Source of the DNA: DASUXY01 sp036377675
GTDB lineage: Bacteria; Bacillota; Bacilli; Bacillales; Amphibacillaceae
DNA: 64,000 nt
Assembly: GCA_036377675.1 (NCBI GenBank)
Contig: DASUXY010000023.1
Location: forward strand, 10,818 to 74,817
Direction: 5' to 3'
Position numbers and translations under genes: made by a program. Within the stretch, counting starts at the first letter, position 1. Each line of letters begins with the position of its first letter. This document shows positions 54,301-62,774 of the stretch, one piece after another. Under the pieces are notes generated by a model, which saw only the letters and a program-made list of their open reading frames with translations, did no database searches and was not told the DNA's origin.

Positions 54301-54532
54301 ACTTTTTTTTATCGTGGAAAACAAGTACAGCGTTTTCTTTTTGACGAACACCATCATCATCCATCTTGTCGATGAGTCGAGCAGCTTTTTGTGACGGGTA
54401 TTGTTCTGGTATCGTAATCTGTCCTTTTTCCCGAACAAGTTCCTGAAGATCCGGTGCTAAAAAAAGCAATCCAGCCGTAGCGATGATCCATAATATAGCA
54501 ATCGGCCAACGAAAACGAATAATCTGCTTCAT
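51383..54532 (-). CDS. MMPL/RND-type membrane exporter
   Basis: 1049 residues, two groups of six spans flanking large loops. A GIGTDYCILIISRF segment and its duplicate GIDYSIFLMDRF carry the Asp-Tyr pair of MMPL transporters. The extracytoplasmic central region (about 440-780) has many heptad-like repeats of LxxLxxGLxE type. It may export lipids or hydrophobic drugs (YdfJ/YdgH-like in Bacillus). ATG 54532 follows AAAGGGG. It lies 62 bases downstream of a MarR-type gene whose frame is broken, which may affect its expression. Confidence 0.85.
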   Translation of the reverse strand: MKQIIRFRWPIAILWIIATAGLLFLAPDLQELVREKGQITIPEQYPSQKAARLIDKMDDDGVRQKENAVLVFHDKKKLGEAEKDEVVRAIDQLKEHKEELAISNIVAFRDDPAIEEQTVSEDETTIIIPFQVSLENQEIEESREKIYETLRDIEVDHYLTGERYIEQDIITNSEKGLKKTEKITIVLILIILFIVFRSFVAPFIPLLTVGISYLAAQGIVAILANTMNFPLSTYTQIFMVAVMFGIGTDYCILIISRFKEELANYDSVKEAVIKTYQASGKTILYASLAVLIGFSTNGLSTFSLYQSAVAVGVGVAVVVIALFTLVPFFLLLLGKKLFWPFDRQVNHKESKLWGKVGTFAWSRPLLSLLIVAIIIVPPLLLYDGTKSYNSLEEIGDDYESVIGFNKIADSFGPGQTMPTTILLETDQQISSVNDYQDIETITQELSKMDGIKEVRSATRPTGEVIEEFLVDEQSKILADGINQSLDGIKEIEDALREATTEIDEAVPQLSDAKDGLQQLMEGTDEAKSGVEDISSALEEIQTGIQSGTQGIDDIKESLQLIQNSLNELTTSNKQLLEGYEAIAEGLEDFGGGRSIDANELDQLVETLESAKEQMETVFHTAVATNPDLQEDPNFLEAYMTAEGQIGGVIDGITDMKGQLQELAKAQGQLQEQVINPLNQLNEGLSESINAQQQLAEGIDELISGVDELKSGLNQASDGQGEVVNHTSNVTDGLAEIYGGQEELTSAFDEMKDGLETLSDGLADGSDGLQEIDTGLSDIVVYLDDIQFDKENPIVIIPEEALTDEDFIDGTKPYISDDQMITKFDVVLEDNPYSSEAIQMIEHIEQKANNAKQGTIFAESSPKIGGISSMNHDLQQMSDDDFYRTVVFMIIGIFIILVILLRSIIIPTYLIGSLVLTYFTSMGITEIIFVNIAGFDGLTWAAPFFTFVILIALGIDYSIFLMDRFNEYHHLGIKEGLLKAMKNMGTVIISAAVILGGTFAAMLPSGVLSLLQIATAVITGLFLYAFVMLPLFVPTMVKLFGNKNWWPFKR

Positions 54533-54594
54533 CTATATACCCCTTTCATAGTTGAATGAACGTAGTTTTTTGTAATTCCTTTACAGAAAAATAA

Positions 54595-55038
54595 CTAATT
54601 GCGAAATGTTTCGTTCTCCATCATATGTGCGATTTGTTCCAATGATTGGAGAAAGGGATACATTTCCCCAACTTTTAATGGTTGTAAATATGTTTCAAGG
54701 ATTTCATACAATTTTTGCTCGACTTCGCTGAAAGCCCTTTCACCTTCATCTGTTACATGTAAATAAACTATTCTGCGGTCACGATGATTTCTTGTTCTTT
54801 CGATGTAACCTTTTTCAACCAATCGATTTACTTGAGCAGTCACCGCACTTTTACCGATCCCAAAAGATTGAGCAATTTCTGTACTTGTCCATTTTTGCCT
54901 GTTTTGAATAAAATGTAGCGTTGAGAACTGATCGGTTGTTAAGTCTGTTTGAATCGAATGTTTTAAGATGTTGTTAATTTTTCGATTAATGGAACTGATC
55001 GCTTATTGAATTCGATGAATAAGTTCCTTGAATTCCAT
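54595..55038 (-). pseudogene. MarR family regulator with in-frame TAA at codon 12
   Basis: The frame starts MEFKELIHRIQ after GGAGTGATG, then TAA at 55005-55003, then continues without interruption AISSINRKINNILKHS through the winged helix (TEIAQSFGIGKSAVTAQVNRLVEKGYIERTRNHRDRRIVYLHVT) to NETFRN. That is a full-length MarR (147 codons) with one nonsense codon. No good internal start restores the DNA-binding domain; a GTG before TAQVN would cut it. A TATAGAACTATA palindrome (55088-55099) upstream could be its operator. Either an inactivated repressor or a sequencing error. Confidence 0.75.
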
Positions 55039-55515
55039 CTACATCACTCCATTTCGAAAAAATTATTCAATCATCAAATTATTTATCTATAGAACTATAT
55101 TACTAATAAATCAAGGAGAGTACAATTTAATACCTTAGTAAATCTAGCGTAGAACTAAAATATGTACAAATGATAAAATAAGGGTACCTACATCGTGCAT
55201 GAAAAAACAACTTATGTCTATCGTAAGTATCCCTGAATTTTATATGCCCATCGTTATGGCCATTATTTAACATGGATGAAGCGGTTCTTCGTTGTTTTAA
55301 CTTATGAAAGTTGAATAAAAATAGGAAGTTCGGTATGGTATTATATTGTATACATGTAGTCGTATGTTTTTTAATTGACGAACTGTCTATATTCATTGCA
55401 AATATGCTTGAAAAAGTGTTTAATAATTATATTTTAATTTGTACATAATTGTGCAGAATATAGATAGACAGTTGATTAAAGAAAAAGATGTTTTTAATAA
55501 AGAAGGAGATATAAG
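55039..55515. other. intergenic region between marR and opuAC
   Basis: Contains the marR upstream palindrome (55088-55099) and the likely opuAC promoter region (TTGACG at about 55374, TTGAAA at about 55409 with A/T-rich spacers). No gene, although minus-strand frames are open. Confidence 0.45.
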
Positions 55516-56526
55516 ATGAGGAAATTCATGTTGTTTGTAACAGCTATGTTCGTCCCCATTTTGTTTCTAGCAGGATGTGGCGGTGATTCGGATTCAGAAG
55601 CGACAGATGAAATTGATAAGGTAGTCTTCGCCGATGCGGGATGGGACAGTATGCGCATTCACAACCATATTGCGCAAATGATTATTGAAGAAGGTTTAGG
55701 TTATGATACCGATGTAACGACAGGTTCTACGGCAGCGACAATCCAAGGTCTTCGTGAAGGAGACATTAATGCCTACATGGAAGTTTGGACAGACAATATT
55801 AAAGAAGTGTATGATGAAGCTATTGAATCAGGAGATGTTGTAGAAGTGTCGACAAACTTTGATGACAATGATCAAGGTTTGTTCGTGCCGACATATGTGA
55901 TTGAAGGAGATCCTGAGCGGGATATTGAACCGATTGCTCCCGATTTAAAAACGGTGGAAGATTTGAAAAAATACCCTGATGTCTTTAAAGACCCTGAAGA
56001 TCCAGGCCGTGGCAGGATTATTAACGGTCCAAGTGGTTGGTCTGTTGAAAAAGCAATCACGACAAAAATTGAAACCTATGGATTAGATGAAACGATGAAT
56101 AACTTTGTACCAGGTTCTGACTCCGCGGCAGTAGCTGATCTCGTGAATGCATATGAAGCGGGGGAACCATGGGTCGGTTACTATTGGTCACCAACTTGGG
56201 TTACAGCAAAATATGATTTAACCCTATTGGAAGAACCGGAATACGATGAAGAGAAGTGGGAAGAAGATAAAGGAACGGCATTTCCACCGAACGATGTCGT
56301 TGTAGCTGTTAATAAAGATTTGCCAGATCAAGCACCAGAAGTCGTCGAATTTCTAGAAAATTATGAGACGAGCAACGATTTGACGGAAGAAGCTTTAAAA
56401 TATATGGAAGAAAATGATGTGTCAGCTGAAGAAGCGGCGACTTGGTGGATGGAAGAATATGAAGATGTATGGACAAGCTGGATTTCAGATGAAGTAGCAG
56501 AAAAAGTGAAAGATGCTCTTAAATGA
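55516..56526 (+). CDS. opuAC: glycine betaine/proline-type substrate-binding lipoprotein
   Basis: 336 residues with lipobox LAGC (Cys21). OpuAC domain: VVFADAGWDSMRIHNHIAQ, TTGSTAATIQGLREGDINAYMEVW, SGWSVEK and GEPWVGYYWSPTW; the conserved Trp residues form the aromatic box that binds quaternary amines. Acidic composition suits a high-salt exterior. AAGAAGGAG precedes ATG 55516. It is first in an SBP-permease-ATPase order, reversed relative to B. subtilis opuA. Confidence 0.88.
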   Translation: MRKFMLFVTAMFVPILFLAGCGGDSDSEATDEIDKVVFADAGWDSMRIHNHIAQMIIEEGLGYDTDVTTGSTAATIQGLREGDINAYMEVWTDNIKEVYDEAIESGDVVEVSTNFDDNDQGLFVPTYVIEGDPERDIEPIAPDLKTVEDLKKYPDVFKDPEDPGRGRIINGPSGWSVEKAITTKIETYGLDETMNNFVPGSDSAAVADLVNAYEAGEPWVGYYWSPTWVTAKYDLTLLEEPEYDEEKWEEDKGTAFPPNDVVVAVNKDLPDQAPEVVEFLENYETSNDLTEEALKYMEENDVSAEEAATWWMEEYEDVWTSWISDEVAEKVKDALK

Positions 56527-56538
56527 TGAATGATTGGG

Positions 56539-56568
56539 AGCAGCTGACCGGTTTGGTTGGCTGCTTTT
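56539..56568 (+). terminator. intra-operon hairpin after opuAC
   Basis: AGCAGC...ACC/GGT...GCTGCT followed by TTTT. It would terminate part of the transcript and so raise the share of binding protein mRNA. Confidence 0.6.
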
Positions 56569-56591
56569 CTAAAGTTTACTTAAAAAATACA

Positions 56592-56625
56592 AGAGAGGTG
56601 AGATGACTGCAGTTGCAGTCAGCCT
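56592..56625 (+). promoter_or_regulatory. ribosome binding site with hairpin spacer before opuAB
   Basis: AGAGAGGTGA (56592-56601) is 25 bases from the ATG at 56626. Between them TGACTGCA-GT-TGCAGTCA (56604-56621) forms a hairpin. Without the hairpin the effective spacing is seven bases, the optimum. Confidence 0.5.
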
Positions 56626-57486
56626 ATGGGAAGTTTTCCTAACATACGTACGAACTTAGGTGATTATGTAGATCAGTTTATCGGATGGTTGGATCGAACA
56701 CTTGAAAGTTTCTTTGACTTTATTTTTTCAGTTTCTTCAGCAATGATTAACGGGATTGATGATTTTTTAGTTTGGTTACCATGGTGGTTTTTCATTCTCG
56801 TTATTATCTTACTTACATGGTATCTTAAATCCCTGTCTTCAGGATTATTGTATGGTTTCTTTGTGTTTTTAATCGGAACATTTGGCCTATGGGAAGATAT
56901 GATGACGACGATTGCTATTGTTACAGTAGCTGTATTTGTCAGTTTAATTATCGGTATTCCAACCGGGGTGTGGATGTCATTTAGCAAACGATTTTCCACT
57001 ATTATGCGGCCATTGTTAGACGCGATGCAAACGATGCCGAGTTTCGTCTATTTAATTCCTGCTATCTTTTTCTTTGGATTAGGTAACGTTTCGGCAATTT
57101 TTGCGACATTGATCTATGCGCTCCCTCCAGTCATTCGCTTGACAGAGTTAGCCATTCGTGGCGTTGATCAAGAAGTCATTGAATCTGCGATTTCATTCGG
57201 TTCTTCAAAATGGCAAATGTTACGCAAGGTTCAATTACCACAGGCGTTACCGACGATTATGGCAGGAGTAAACCAAACGACGATGATGGCACTATCCATG
57301 GTTGTTGTTGCCTCTATGGTCGGTGCGAAAGGCCTTGGTGAACAAGTACTCGTATCAATCAACCGGATCGATATTGCCCTCGGTTTTGAAGCAGGTATTA
57401 GTATCGTCTTTTTAGCAATTATCATTGATCGCTTAACCAATGGAATTGCGAATAAGTTTCAGAAACATAGGAGGGAGTCTGAATGA
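56626..57486 (+). CDS. opuAB: glycine betaine ABC transporter permease
   Basis: 286 residues, BPD_transp_1 family, with about six spans. The loop VIESAISFGSSKWQMLRKVQLPQALPTIMAG is the EAA coupling motif, as in OpuAB/ProW. The N-terminal extension (DYVDQFIGWLDRTLESFFDFIF) is usual for this family. Its stop overlaps the opuAA start (ATGA). See the separate note on its hairpin-spaced ribosome binding site. Confidence 0.87.
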   Translation: MGSFPNIRTNLGDYVDQFIGWLDRTLESFFDFIFSVSSAMINGIDDFLVWLPWWFFILVIILLTWYLKSLSSGLLYGFFVFLIGTFGLWEDMMTTIAIVTVAVFVSLIIGIPTGVWMSFSKRFSTIMRPLLDAMQTMPSFVYLIPAIFFFGLGNVSAIFATLIYALPPVIRLTELAIRGVDQEVIESAISFGSSKWQMLRKVQLPQALPTIMAGVNQTTMMALSMVVVASMVGAKGLGEQVLVSINRIDIALGFEAGISIVFLAIIIDRLTNGIANKFQKHRRESE

Positions 57487-58673
57487 CAACACAAATTAAA
57501 TTAGATGGTGTCTCGAAAATCTTCGGTCCGAAACCGAAATCTGTCATTCCCCTCATCGACAAAGGGATGTCAAAAGATAAAATTTTAGATAAAACTGGAC
57601 ATACGGTCGGTGTCTATGATGTATCTATGGAGATAAAAAAAGGGGAAGTTTTTGTCATCATGGGTTTGTCAGGAAGTGGAAAATCAACACTCATCCGTTG
57701 TTTTAATTTATTGCACAAACCAACTTCGGGTTCTATCTATATTGATGATATTGATATTGTAAACTGTAGTAAGGCTGAGTTGAAAAAGGTCCGGCAAGAA
57801 AAAATCGCGATGGTTTTTCAGCACTTCGGTTTATTTAATCATCGAACGGTTCTTTCCAATGTTGAATATGGATTAGAAATTCGACAAATGCCGAAAGAAA
57901 AACGTGAGGCAATCGCTCGAAAAAACATTGAAATTGTTGGTTTGAAAGGGTATGAAGACAAATATCCTGATGAATTATCGGGAGGAATGCAACAGAGAGT
58001 TGGGCTTGCCCGAGCACTTGCCAATGATCCGGATATTTTACTAATGGATGAACCTTTCAGTGCATTGGATCCGCTTATTCGCCGAGAGATGCAACTTGAG
58101 CTTCTTGATATACAAGATCGTTTACAAAAAACGATTATATTTATCACTCATGATGTAAACGAAGCCTTTAAGTTAGGGGACCGTGTAGCGGTAATGAAAG
58201 ATGGCCGTGTCGTTCAAGTCGGTACTCCAGAGGAAATCATTGAAAGCCCTGCAGATGAGTACATTTCCGAGTTCATTAAAGATATTGACCGTTCGAAAGT
58301 ATTTAAAGCAGAACACATTATGATTAAGCCGAATGCGTTAGTATCTACAAAAGATGGGTTAAATGTTGCCATTAAGGAAATGGAGGAAAATGGTATATCA
58401 AGCGTTTTTGCAGTCGATCGCCAACGTCGAGTACAAGGAATTGTTACGATTGAAGATGCGATTCAAGGAATTAAAGAAAAGAAATCATTGGCGGATGTAT
58501 TAAATCAAGACTATATGATCGTTGATAAGGACGAATATATCAATGATTTAATTCCGAAAGCGTTGGAAACGAAATTTCCTCTAGCAGTAATAAATGAAGA
58601 AGAGAAATTAGTTGGGTTTATTTTACGTGTCCACGTCTTATCTGGTCTCGTTGACAACAATGACTCACCATAA
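57483..58673 (+). CDS. opuAA: glycine betaine ABC transporter ATPase with CBS domains
   Basis: 396 residues. Walker A GLSGSGKST, signature LSGGMQQRVGLARAL, Walker B ILLMDEPFSALDP, switch His (FITHDVNEA). A tandem CBS domain at about 275-390 (IKPNALVSTKDGLNVAIKEMEENGISSVFAVDRQRRVQGIVTIEDAI) senses ionic strength in OpuA transporters. It is the last gene of the osmoprotectant uptake operon. Confidence 0.92.
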   Translation: MTTQIKLDGVSKIFGPKPKSVIPLIDKGMSKDKILDKTGHTVGVYDVSMEIKKGEVFVIMGLSGSGKSTLIRCFNLLHKPTSGSIYIDDIDIVNCSKAELKKVRQEKIAMVFQHFGLFNHRTVLSNVEYGLEIRQMPKEKREAIARKNIEIVGLKGYEDKYPDELSGGMQQRVGLARALANDPDILLMDEPFSALDPLIRREMQLELLDIQDRLQKTIIFITHDVNEAFKLGDRVAVMKDGRVVQVGTPEEIIESPADEYISEFIKDIDRSKVFKAEHIMIKPNALVSTKDGLNVAIKEMEENGISSVFAVDRQRRVQGIVTIEDAIQGIKEKKSLADVLNQDYMIVDKDEYINDLIPKALETKFPLAVINEEEKLVGFILRVHVLSGLVDNNDSP

Positions 58674-59209
58674 TAGAGTCTGCGTCATTTGAAACGTGAA
58701 CATATTCGCGTTCGAAGTCGAAGAGAACAAGAGGCTGGCCTATAAGTTGGAAATGAATTGATTATAGATAAATCATAAAAATAGAACCGTATGAAATCAA
58801 GGTTTTTAAATTAGATTTCATGCGGTTTATTCATTTTAAAAGAGTCTTGTCCTAGCCTCTTTTAAAGTAGTTATCATCAATTTATCAGTCATACTACTTA
58901 TTCGTACCATGTCCATGATGTTCATACTTCGGCAACATTACATTAGGAAAGTTTTCTCGTTTTTTCAATATGCTTTCGAGCTGTTCAATTGCAAGTAGAA
59001 AAATCGTCTGTTTTTTCCTTTTGTCTTTTATGCTTAGGATTCTCTTGAAGAGTCCATGTAGATTTATTATATAATTAGAATGTAAATCGTTTTAAATGTC
59101 GAAATGAAGAGATGATCGTCTTACATCGGACAATCAATATTTGTTTAAACATGTTAAAATAAAAGAAAGATTAAGAGTTATGTGTAATCACATCTCTGTG
59201 GGGTGGCTT
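58674..59209. other. intergenic region with repeat copy 2
   Basis: Contains the nested-hairpin repeat at 58729-58861, ending TTTT and so a likely opuA terminator. The remaining part has no clear gene; a T-rich tract near 59000 and the protease promoter lie here. Confidence 0.5.
58729..58861 (+). repeat. nested-hairpin repeat, copy 2
   Basis: Outer ends AAGAGGCT and AGCCTCTT form the terminal dyad. The core (58770-58852) is identical to copy 1 at 80 of 83 positions, with a hairpin AACCGTATGAAATC/GATTTCATGCGGTT. It follows opuAA and ends in TTTT, so it probably also terminates transcription. Confidence 0.75.
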
Positions 59210-60043
59210 ATGAAAGAGGATCACAAACATCATTCAGATATTGTTGATGAAGATTTATATGAAGAATTTGATGATGAGGAGTTATATGAACTCGTTGAAG
59301 AAGCTCGAAAAAAAGCTGTCAAGAAGTCAAAGCAAAATGAACAAGACGGAAAGTCAAAACGCCCTTTTCCAAAGTGGTCGTTTTGGTTAATTGCTATAGC
59401 GATGATTTTTAATATTGTTGCCCTTTTACCACAGACTTTTTCAGTTCCAGCGCTTGATTTTTTAAAAACGTCGGCAAAATTATCGGTTCATGATGACATT
59501 CAAACGTATAAACAAGCGGTTGTCGTTATTGAAACGGACGACAGTAGAGGAACTGGATTTTCAATTTCTGATGATGGAGTAATCGTTACGAATCACCATG
59601 TCGTTGAAGATCATCATACCGTTACCGTAGCGTTTCCAAACAGTGGTTTATTTGCTGCTGAAGTGATGGAAACATATACTGATATTGATTTAGCTGTTTT
59701 AAAAGTGAAGTCAGACGAGCCATTACCGACATTAGAGCTTGCTACACATTCAACTGTTTCCGAACATGAAAAAGTTTATTTTATCGGTAATCCGTTACGT
59801 TTTCAAGGGATTGCCAATGAAGGGACAATCATCGATGACATCCATTTAAACGATTGGGAGAAAGAGGTACGTATGATCAAGGCTCCTATATATCGAGGGA
59901 ATAGTGGCAGTCCGATCATTGATGGAAGCGGTCAAGTCATTGGAGTTGTGTTTGCTACATTACATCATTCTCAACACGGTAAAGTTGGACTCTTCATCCC
60001 AATCGATTACTTATATGAAAAAAATGATGCTTACATGAGGTAA
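59210..60043 (+). CDS. membrane-anchored trypsin-like serine protease
   Basis: 277 residues from ATG 59210 (GGGGTGG just before). A very acidic N terminus (about 1-45), a Lys-rich stretch, one span (WSFWLIAIAMIFNIVALLP), then an S1C-type domain outside: His in VTNHHVVED, Asp in DIDLAVLKV, Ser in RGNSGSPI. No PDZ domain, so it differs from HtrA. Likely an envelope quality or signalling protease. It stands alone. Confidence 0.8.
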   Translation: MKEDHKHHSDIVDEDLYEEFDDEELYELVEEARKKAVKKSKQNEQDGKSKRPFPKWSFWLIAIAMIFNIVALLPQTFSVPALDFLKTSAKLSVHDDIQTYKQAVVVIETDDSRGTGFSISDDGVIVTNHHVVEDHHTVTVAFPNSGLFAAEVMETYTDIDLAVLKVKSDEPLPTLELATHSTVSEHEKVYFIGNPLRFQGIANEGTIIDDIHLNDWEKEVRMIKAPIYRGNSGSPIIDGSGQVIGVVFATLHHSQHGKVGLFIPIDYLYEKNDAYMR

Positions 60044-60098
60044 TCTTAAAACCATTTCGTACTTGGGGGAATGCACCATTGAAGTGCACTCCCCTTAC

Positions 60099-60335
60099 TT
60101 ATACTTCTAACACATCGGTCGGTACATGGTTCATTGCATGGTCTAAATAATACATAAGATTATCATGGGATTCAACAATGCTTTTTTCATCGGTTGAATA
60201 ATGGTAGGCGTGTAAAAATTGTTGGATTCTTTTAGAAAGAATATCATCCTTTGTCCGTACCATGAGCACGAGTAAATCGTCCCATTGGCCCCACAACGTG
60301 TAGTATAAGGCTTTGTCGTAATCTTTAATTTTCAT
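60099..60335 (-). CDS. yhdB: YhdB-like protein
   Basis: 78 residues. The N-terminal IKDYDKALYYTLWGQWDDLLVLMVRTKDDILSK is characteristic of the YhdB family of Bacillus. No function is known. ATG 60335 follows GAGGAGGGG. Confidence 0.78.
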   Translation of the reverse strand: MKIKDYDKALYYTLWGQWDDLLVLMVRTKDDILSKRIQQFLHAYHYSTDEKSIVESHDNLMYYLDHAMNHVPTDVLEV

Positions 60336-60444
60336 GTTGTTCCCCTCCTCAATTCAAAGGGTCATCATTAGGTTCCCCGTATAATATATATATTTTCTAA
60401 AACAAAAATGGTGTAGTTACCATTTAAAGGTTGACGTGAAAAAA

Positions 60445-60473
60445 GAATAATCCCGATGAACGGATACATAATA
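60445..60473 (+). promoter_or_regulatory. candidate sigma-G promoter
   Basis: GAATA (60445-60449) and CATAATA (60467-60473) with a 17-base spacer, 32 bases before the YhcN-type start. It matches the sigma-F/G pattern. Confidence 0.6.
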
Positions 60474-60504
60474 AAATTAAAATTGTAAAGGAGGAAATGA
60501 TTCC

Positions 60505-61215
60505 ATGAAAAGAAAGTTCTTCAGTATTGTAACGGTGCTTACTTTCGCCCTTGTAGGGTGTCAAGGGTACAATCAAGAAGGGCAAATGAACGATAACAAC
60601 ACAATACAACCGACCCGATCAAATGATGCAGGTGATAGAGTAAATCAGGGTCGAAATGATACGATGGACCGGGATGGCGACCGTTTTGGGGATAATCGTA
60701 GTAATATGACTACGCGAGAAAATCGAACCGATGTAAGAACGAGAGATGAAGCGGACGAAAGAAATGACCGCTATGAAGATAGTCGCTATGAAGTTGCTGA
60801 AAAAGCTGCTGATGAAATCACGAGGAAAATAGAAGAAATTGATCAAGCATATGTTTTAACGACAAATAATAATGCTTACGTTGCAGCGACATTGGACAAT
60901 GACCGGAACAACCGAAACAACCGAAACAACGATAACAACGATACAACCAATCGAAATATGGAAAATAATAATCAAAATACGAACGTTCGCAATGTTGAGC
61001 AAGGAGAAGAACTAACCGAAGATATTAAGGAAGAAATATCTGATATTGTTAAATCAGTTGACAATAATATCGACAATGTATTTGTATCAACGAATCCAGA
61101 TTTTTACGATTTAACGAACAATTATGTAGACGATGTAAATAATGACCGACCTGTTAGAGGTCTTTTTGATCAAATGGGTAATATGATTGAACGACTTTTC
61201 CCTCAAAACCGCTAA
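60505..61215 (+). CDS. YhcN/YlaJ family sporulation lipoprotein
   Basis: 236 residues, lipobox LVGC (Cys19). A low-complexity, Asn/Arg/Asp-rich stretch (about 30-80 and 133-165) surrounds the core ADEITRKIEEIDQAYVLTTNNNAYVAATLD, the YhcN/YlaJ motif. These lipoproteins are made in the forespore and locate to the inner spore membrane. A sigma-G-like promoter precedes it, as for the family in B. subtilis. The NNRNNRNN tract could be prone to slippage. Confidence 0.85.
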   Translation: MKRKFFSIVTVLTFALVGCQGYNQEGQMNDNNTIQPTRSNDAGDRVNQGRNDTMDRDGDRFGDNRSNMTTRENRTDVRTRDEADERNDRYEDSRYEVAEKAADEITRKIEEIDQAYVLTTNNNAYVAATLDNDRNNRNNRNNDNNDTTNRNMENNNQNTNVRNVEQGEELTEDIKEEISDIVKSVDNNIDNVFVSTNPDFYDLTNNYVDDVNNDRPVRGLFDQMGNMIERLFPQNR

Positions 61216-61225
61216 AATACTTTTT

Positions 61226-61254
61226 AACGAGTGCCAATGGTGCTCGTTTTTTTA
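61226..61254 (+). terminator. Rho-independent terminator
   Basis: AACGAG/CTCGTT stem with extended inner pairs and TTTTTTT. Confidence 0.78.
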
Positions 61255-61355
61255 TTTATAGTTACTTTAATCATTTTGCAAAATATACACCATATGATAC
61301 GTTTAAATAAGGAACGAAGCCAATAATGAACAGGTGAAAGAAATGAGGAATATAG

Positions 61356-62726
61356 ATGTGTGAACAACCCCTTGCATATTTGCAAACAAACCGTAATCAA
61401 TTGTTACAATCATTAAAAGAATTTTTATCGATTCCAAGTGTGAGTACGGATCGTACGTATACGGATGATATTCATAAAGCGGCTAACTTTTTAGTTGATT
61501 ATTTACAAGAAATCGGCTTTGAAAATGTTCACAAACAAGAAACAGAAGGGCATCCGCTCGTTTATGCCGACTACATGAAAGCAGAATCACACGCTCCAAC
61601 AGTACTCGTTTATGGTCATTACGATGTCCAACCAACTGATCCGATTGATTTATGGGAAAGTGATCCCTTTGAACCAGAAGTTCGTAACGGTCGTTTATAC
61701 GCTCGGGGAGCAAGTGATGATAAGGGACAAGTATTTATGCATTTAGCTGTGTTTGAAGCGTATATGAATACAATAGGCGAGCTTCCTTTAAATGTAAAAG
61801 TATGTATTGAAGGCGAGGAAGAAATCGGCAGTGAGAACTTATATCATCTCTTACAACAAAAGAAACAATTATTTCAAGCTGACTTTGCTGTCATTTCTGA
61901 CTCCGGAATGGTTGCAAAAAACCAACCGACCATTCTTTATGGGTTAAAAGGGTTTACAGGTTTAGAAATTACTGTTACAGGACCTGATCATGACTTACAT
62001 TCAGGAATGTATGGGGGTGCCGTTCGAAACCCTCTAATGGCTTTAGCGTACATCCTTGCTTCGATGAAAAACGAAGATGAAGTCATTACAGTGGATGGTT
62101 TTTATGACGATGTCTACCCTTTAACAAATGAAGAAAGAGAGCTTTTAAAGCGTGTCGAGGGAGAAGATTTTGTTGAAGCGACTGGTGTTTCAGAAACTGT
62201 ATCTGAAAAAGGCTATACGGCACAGGAACATACGATGGCCCGACCGACGCTTGAAATCAACGGAATGTATGGTGGATATCAAGGGGAAGGGACGAAAACA
62301 ATTATACCGACGTCTGCGACTGCAAAAATAACGTGTCGCCTTGTTCCTGGTCAGCAACCAGAGAAGATTCAACAGTTACTTGAAGATCACATTCAAAAAG
62401 TAGCTCCATCTGGTGTTCACGTACATGTAAAAAAAGAAAAACTGTCAGCGAAAGCGTATAAAGTAGAGCCTAAACATCCACTCATTCAAAAAGCGGCTGA
62501 AAGTTATACGAAAGCGTTTGGAAAAGAAACGGTTTATGTTCGCATGGGAGGTTCGATTCCTGTCGTTGAATGGATTGATGCACTATATCAAATTCCAATT
62601 GTGTTATTAGGATTTGGCACACCAGAGGATCGTTTACATTCGCCTAATGAAAGCTTTCCGTTAGACAGTTTTGATTTAGGGATGAAAACGCTCGTCTATT
62701 ATTGGGAGTCTGTTAAAGGTTTATAG
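61356..62726 (+). CDS. M20 family dipeptidase
   Basis: 456 residues. Zinc-site motifs VLVYGHYDVQP, ARGASDDKGQ, IEGEEEIGS and SDSGM; dimerisation region HSGMYGGAVRNP; and a late MGGSIPVVEWI. This is the M20 CNDP-like group of cytosolic non-specific dipeptidases. Start ATG 61356 follows TGAGGA. Upstream of a YueD-like gene by 48 bases, possibly co-transcribed. Confidence 0.87.
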   Translation: MCEQPLAYLQTNRNQLLQSLKEFLSIPSVSTDRTYTDDIHKAANFLVDYLQEIGFENVHKQETEGHPLVYADYMKAESHAPTVLVYGHYDVQPTDPIDLWESDPFEPEVRNGRLYARGASDDKGQVFMHLAVFEAYMNTIGELPLNVKVCIEGEEEIGSENLYHLLQQKKQLFQADFAVISDSGMVAKNQPTILYGLKGFTGLEITVTGPDHDLHSGMYGGAVRNPLMALAYILASMKNEDEVITVDGFYDDVYPLTNEERELLKRVEGEDFVEATGVSETVSEKGYTAQEHTMARPTLEINGMYGGYQGEGTKTIIPTSATAKITCRLVPGQQPEKIQQLLEDHIQKVAPSGVHVHVKKEKLSAKAYKVEPKHPLIQKAAESYTKAFGKETVYVRMGGSIPVVEWIDALYQIPIVLLGFGTPEDRLHSPNESFPLDSFDLGMKTLVYYWESVKGL

Positions 62727-62774
62727 ATCGACTTGACCATCCATTTGGATGCATAACATAAAGGAGGAAAAACA

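Noticed and set aside
55127..55396. 89-codon minus-strand frame upstream of opuAC
   Set aside because: Lies in the promoter region, rich in rare residues, no ribosome binding site or homology.
60890..60960. Short AACCGAAACAAC repeats in the YhcN-type gene as a microsatellite element
   Set aside because: They encode an Asn/Arg low-complexity linker typical of the family and keep the frame; only slippage potential is notable.
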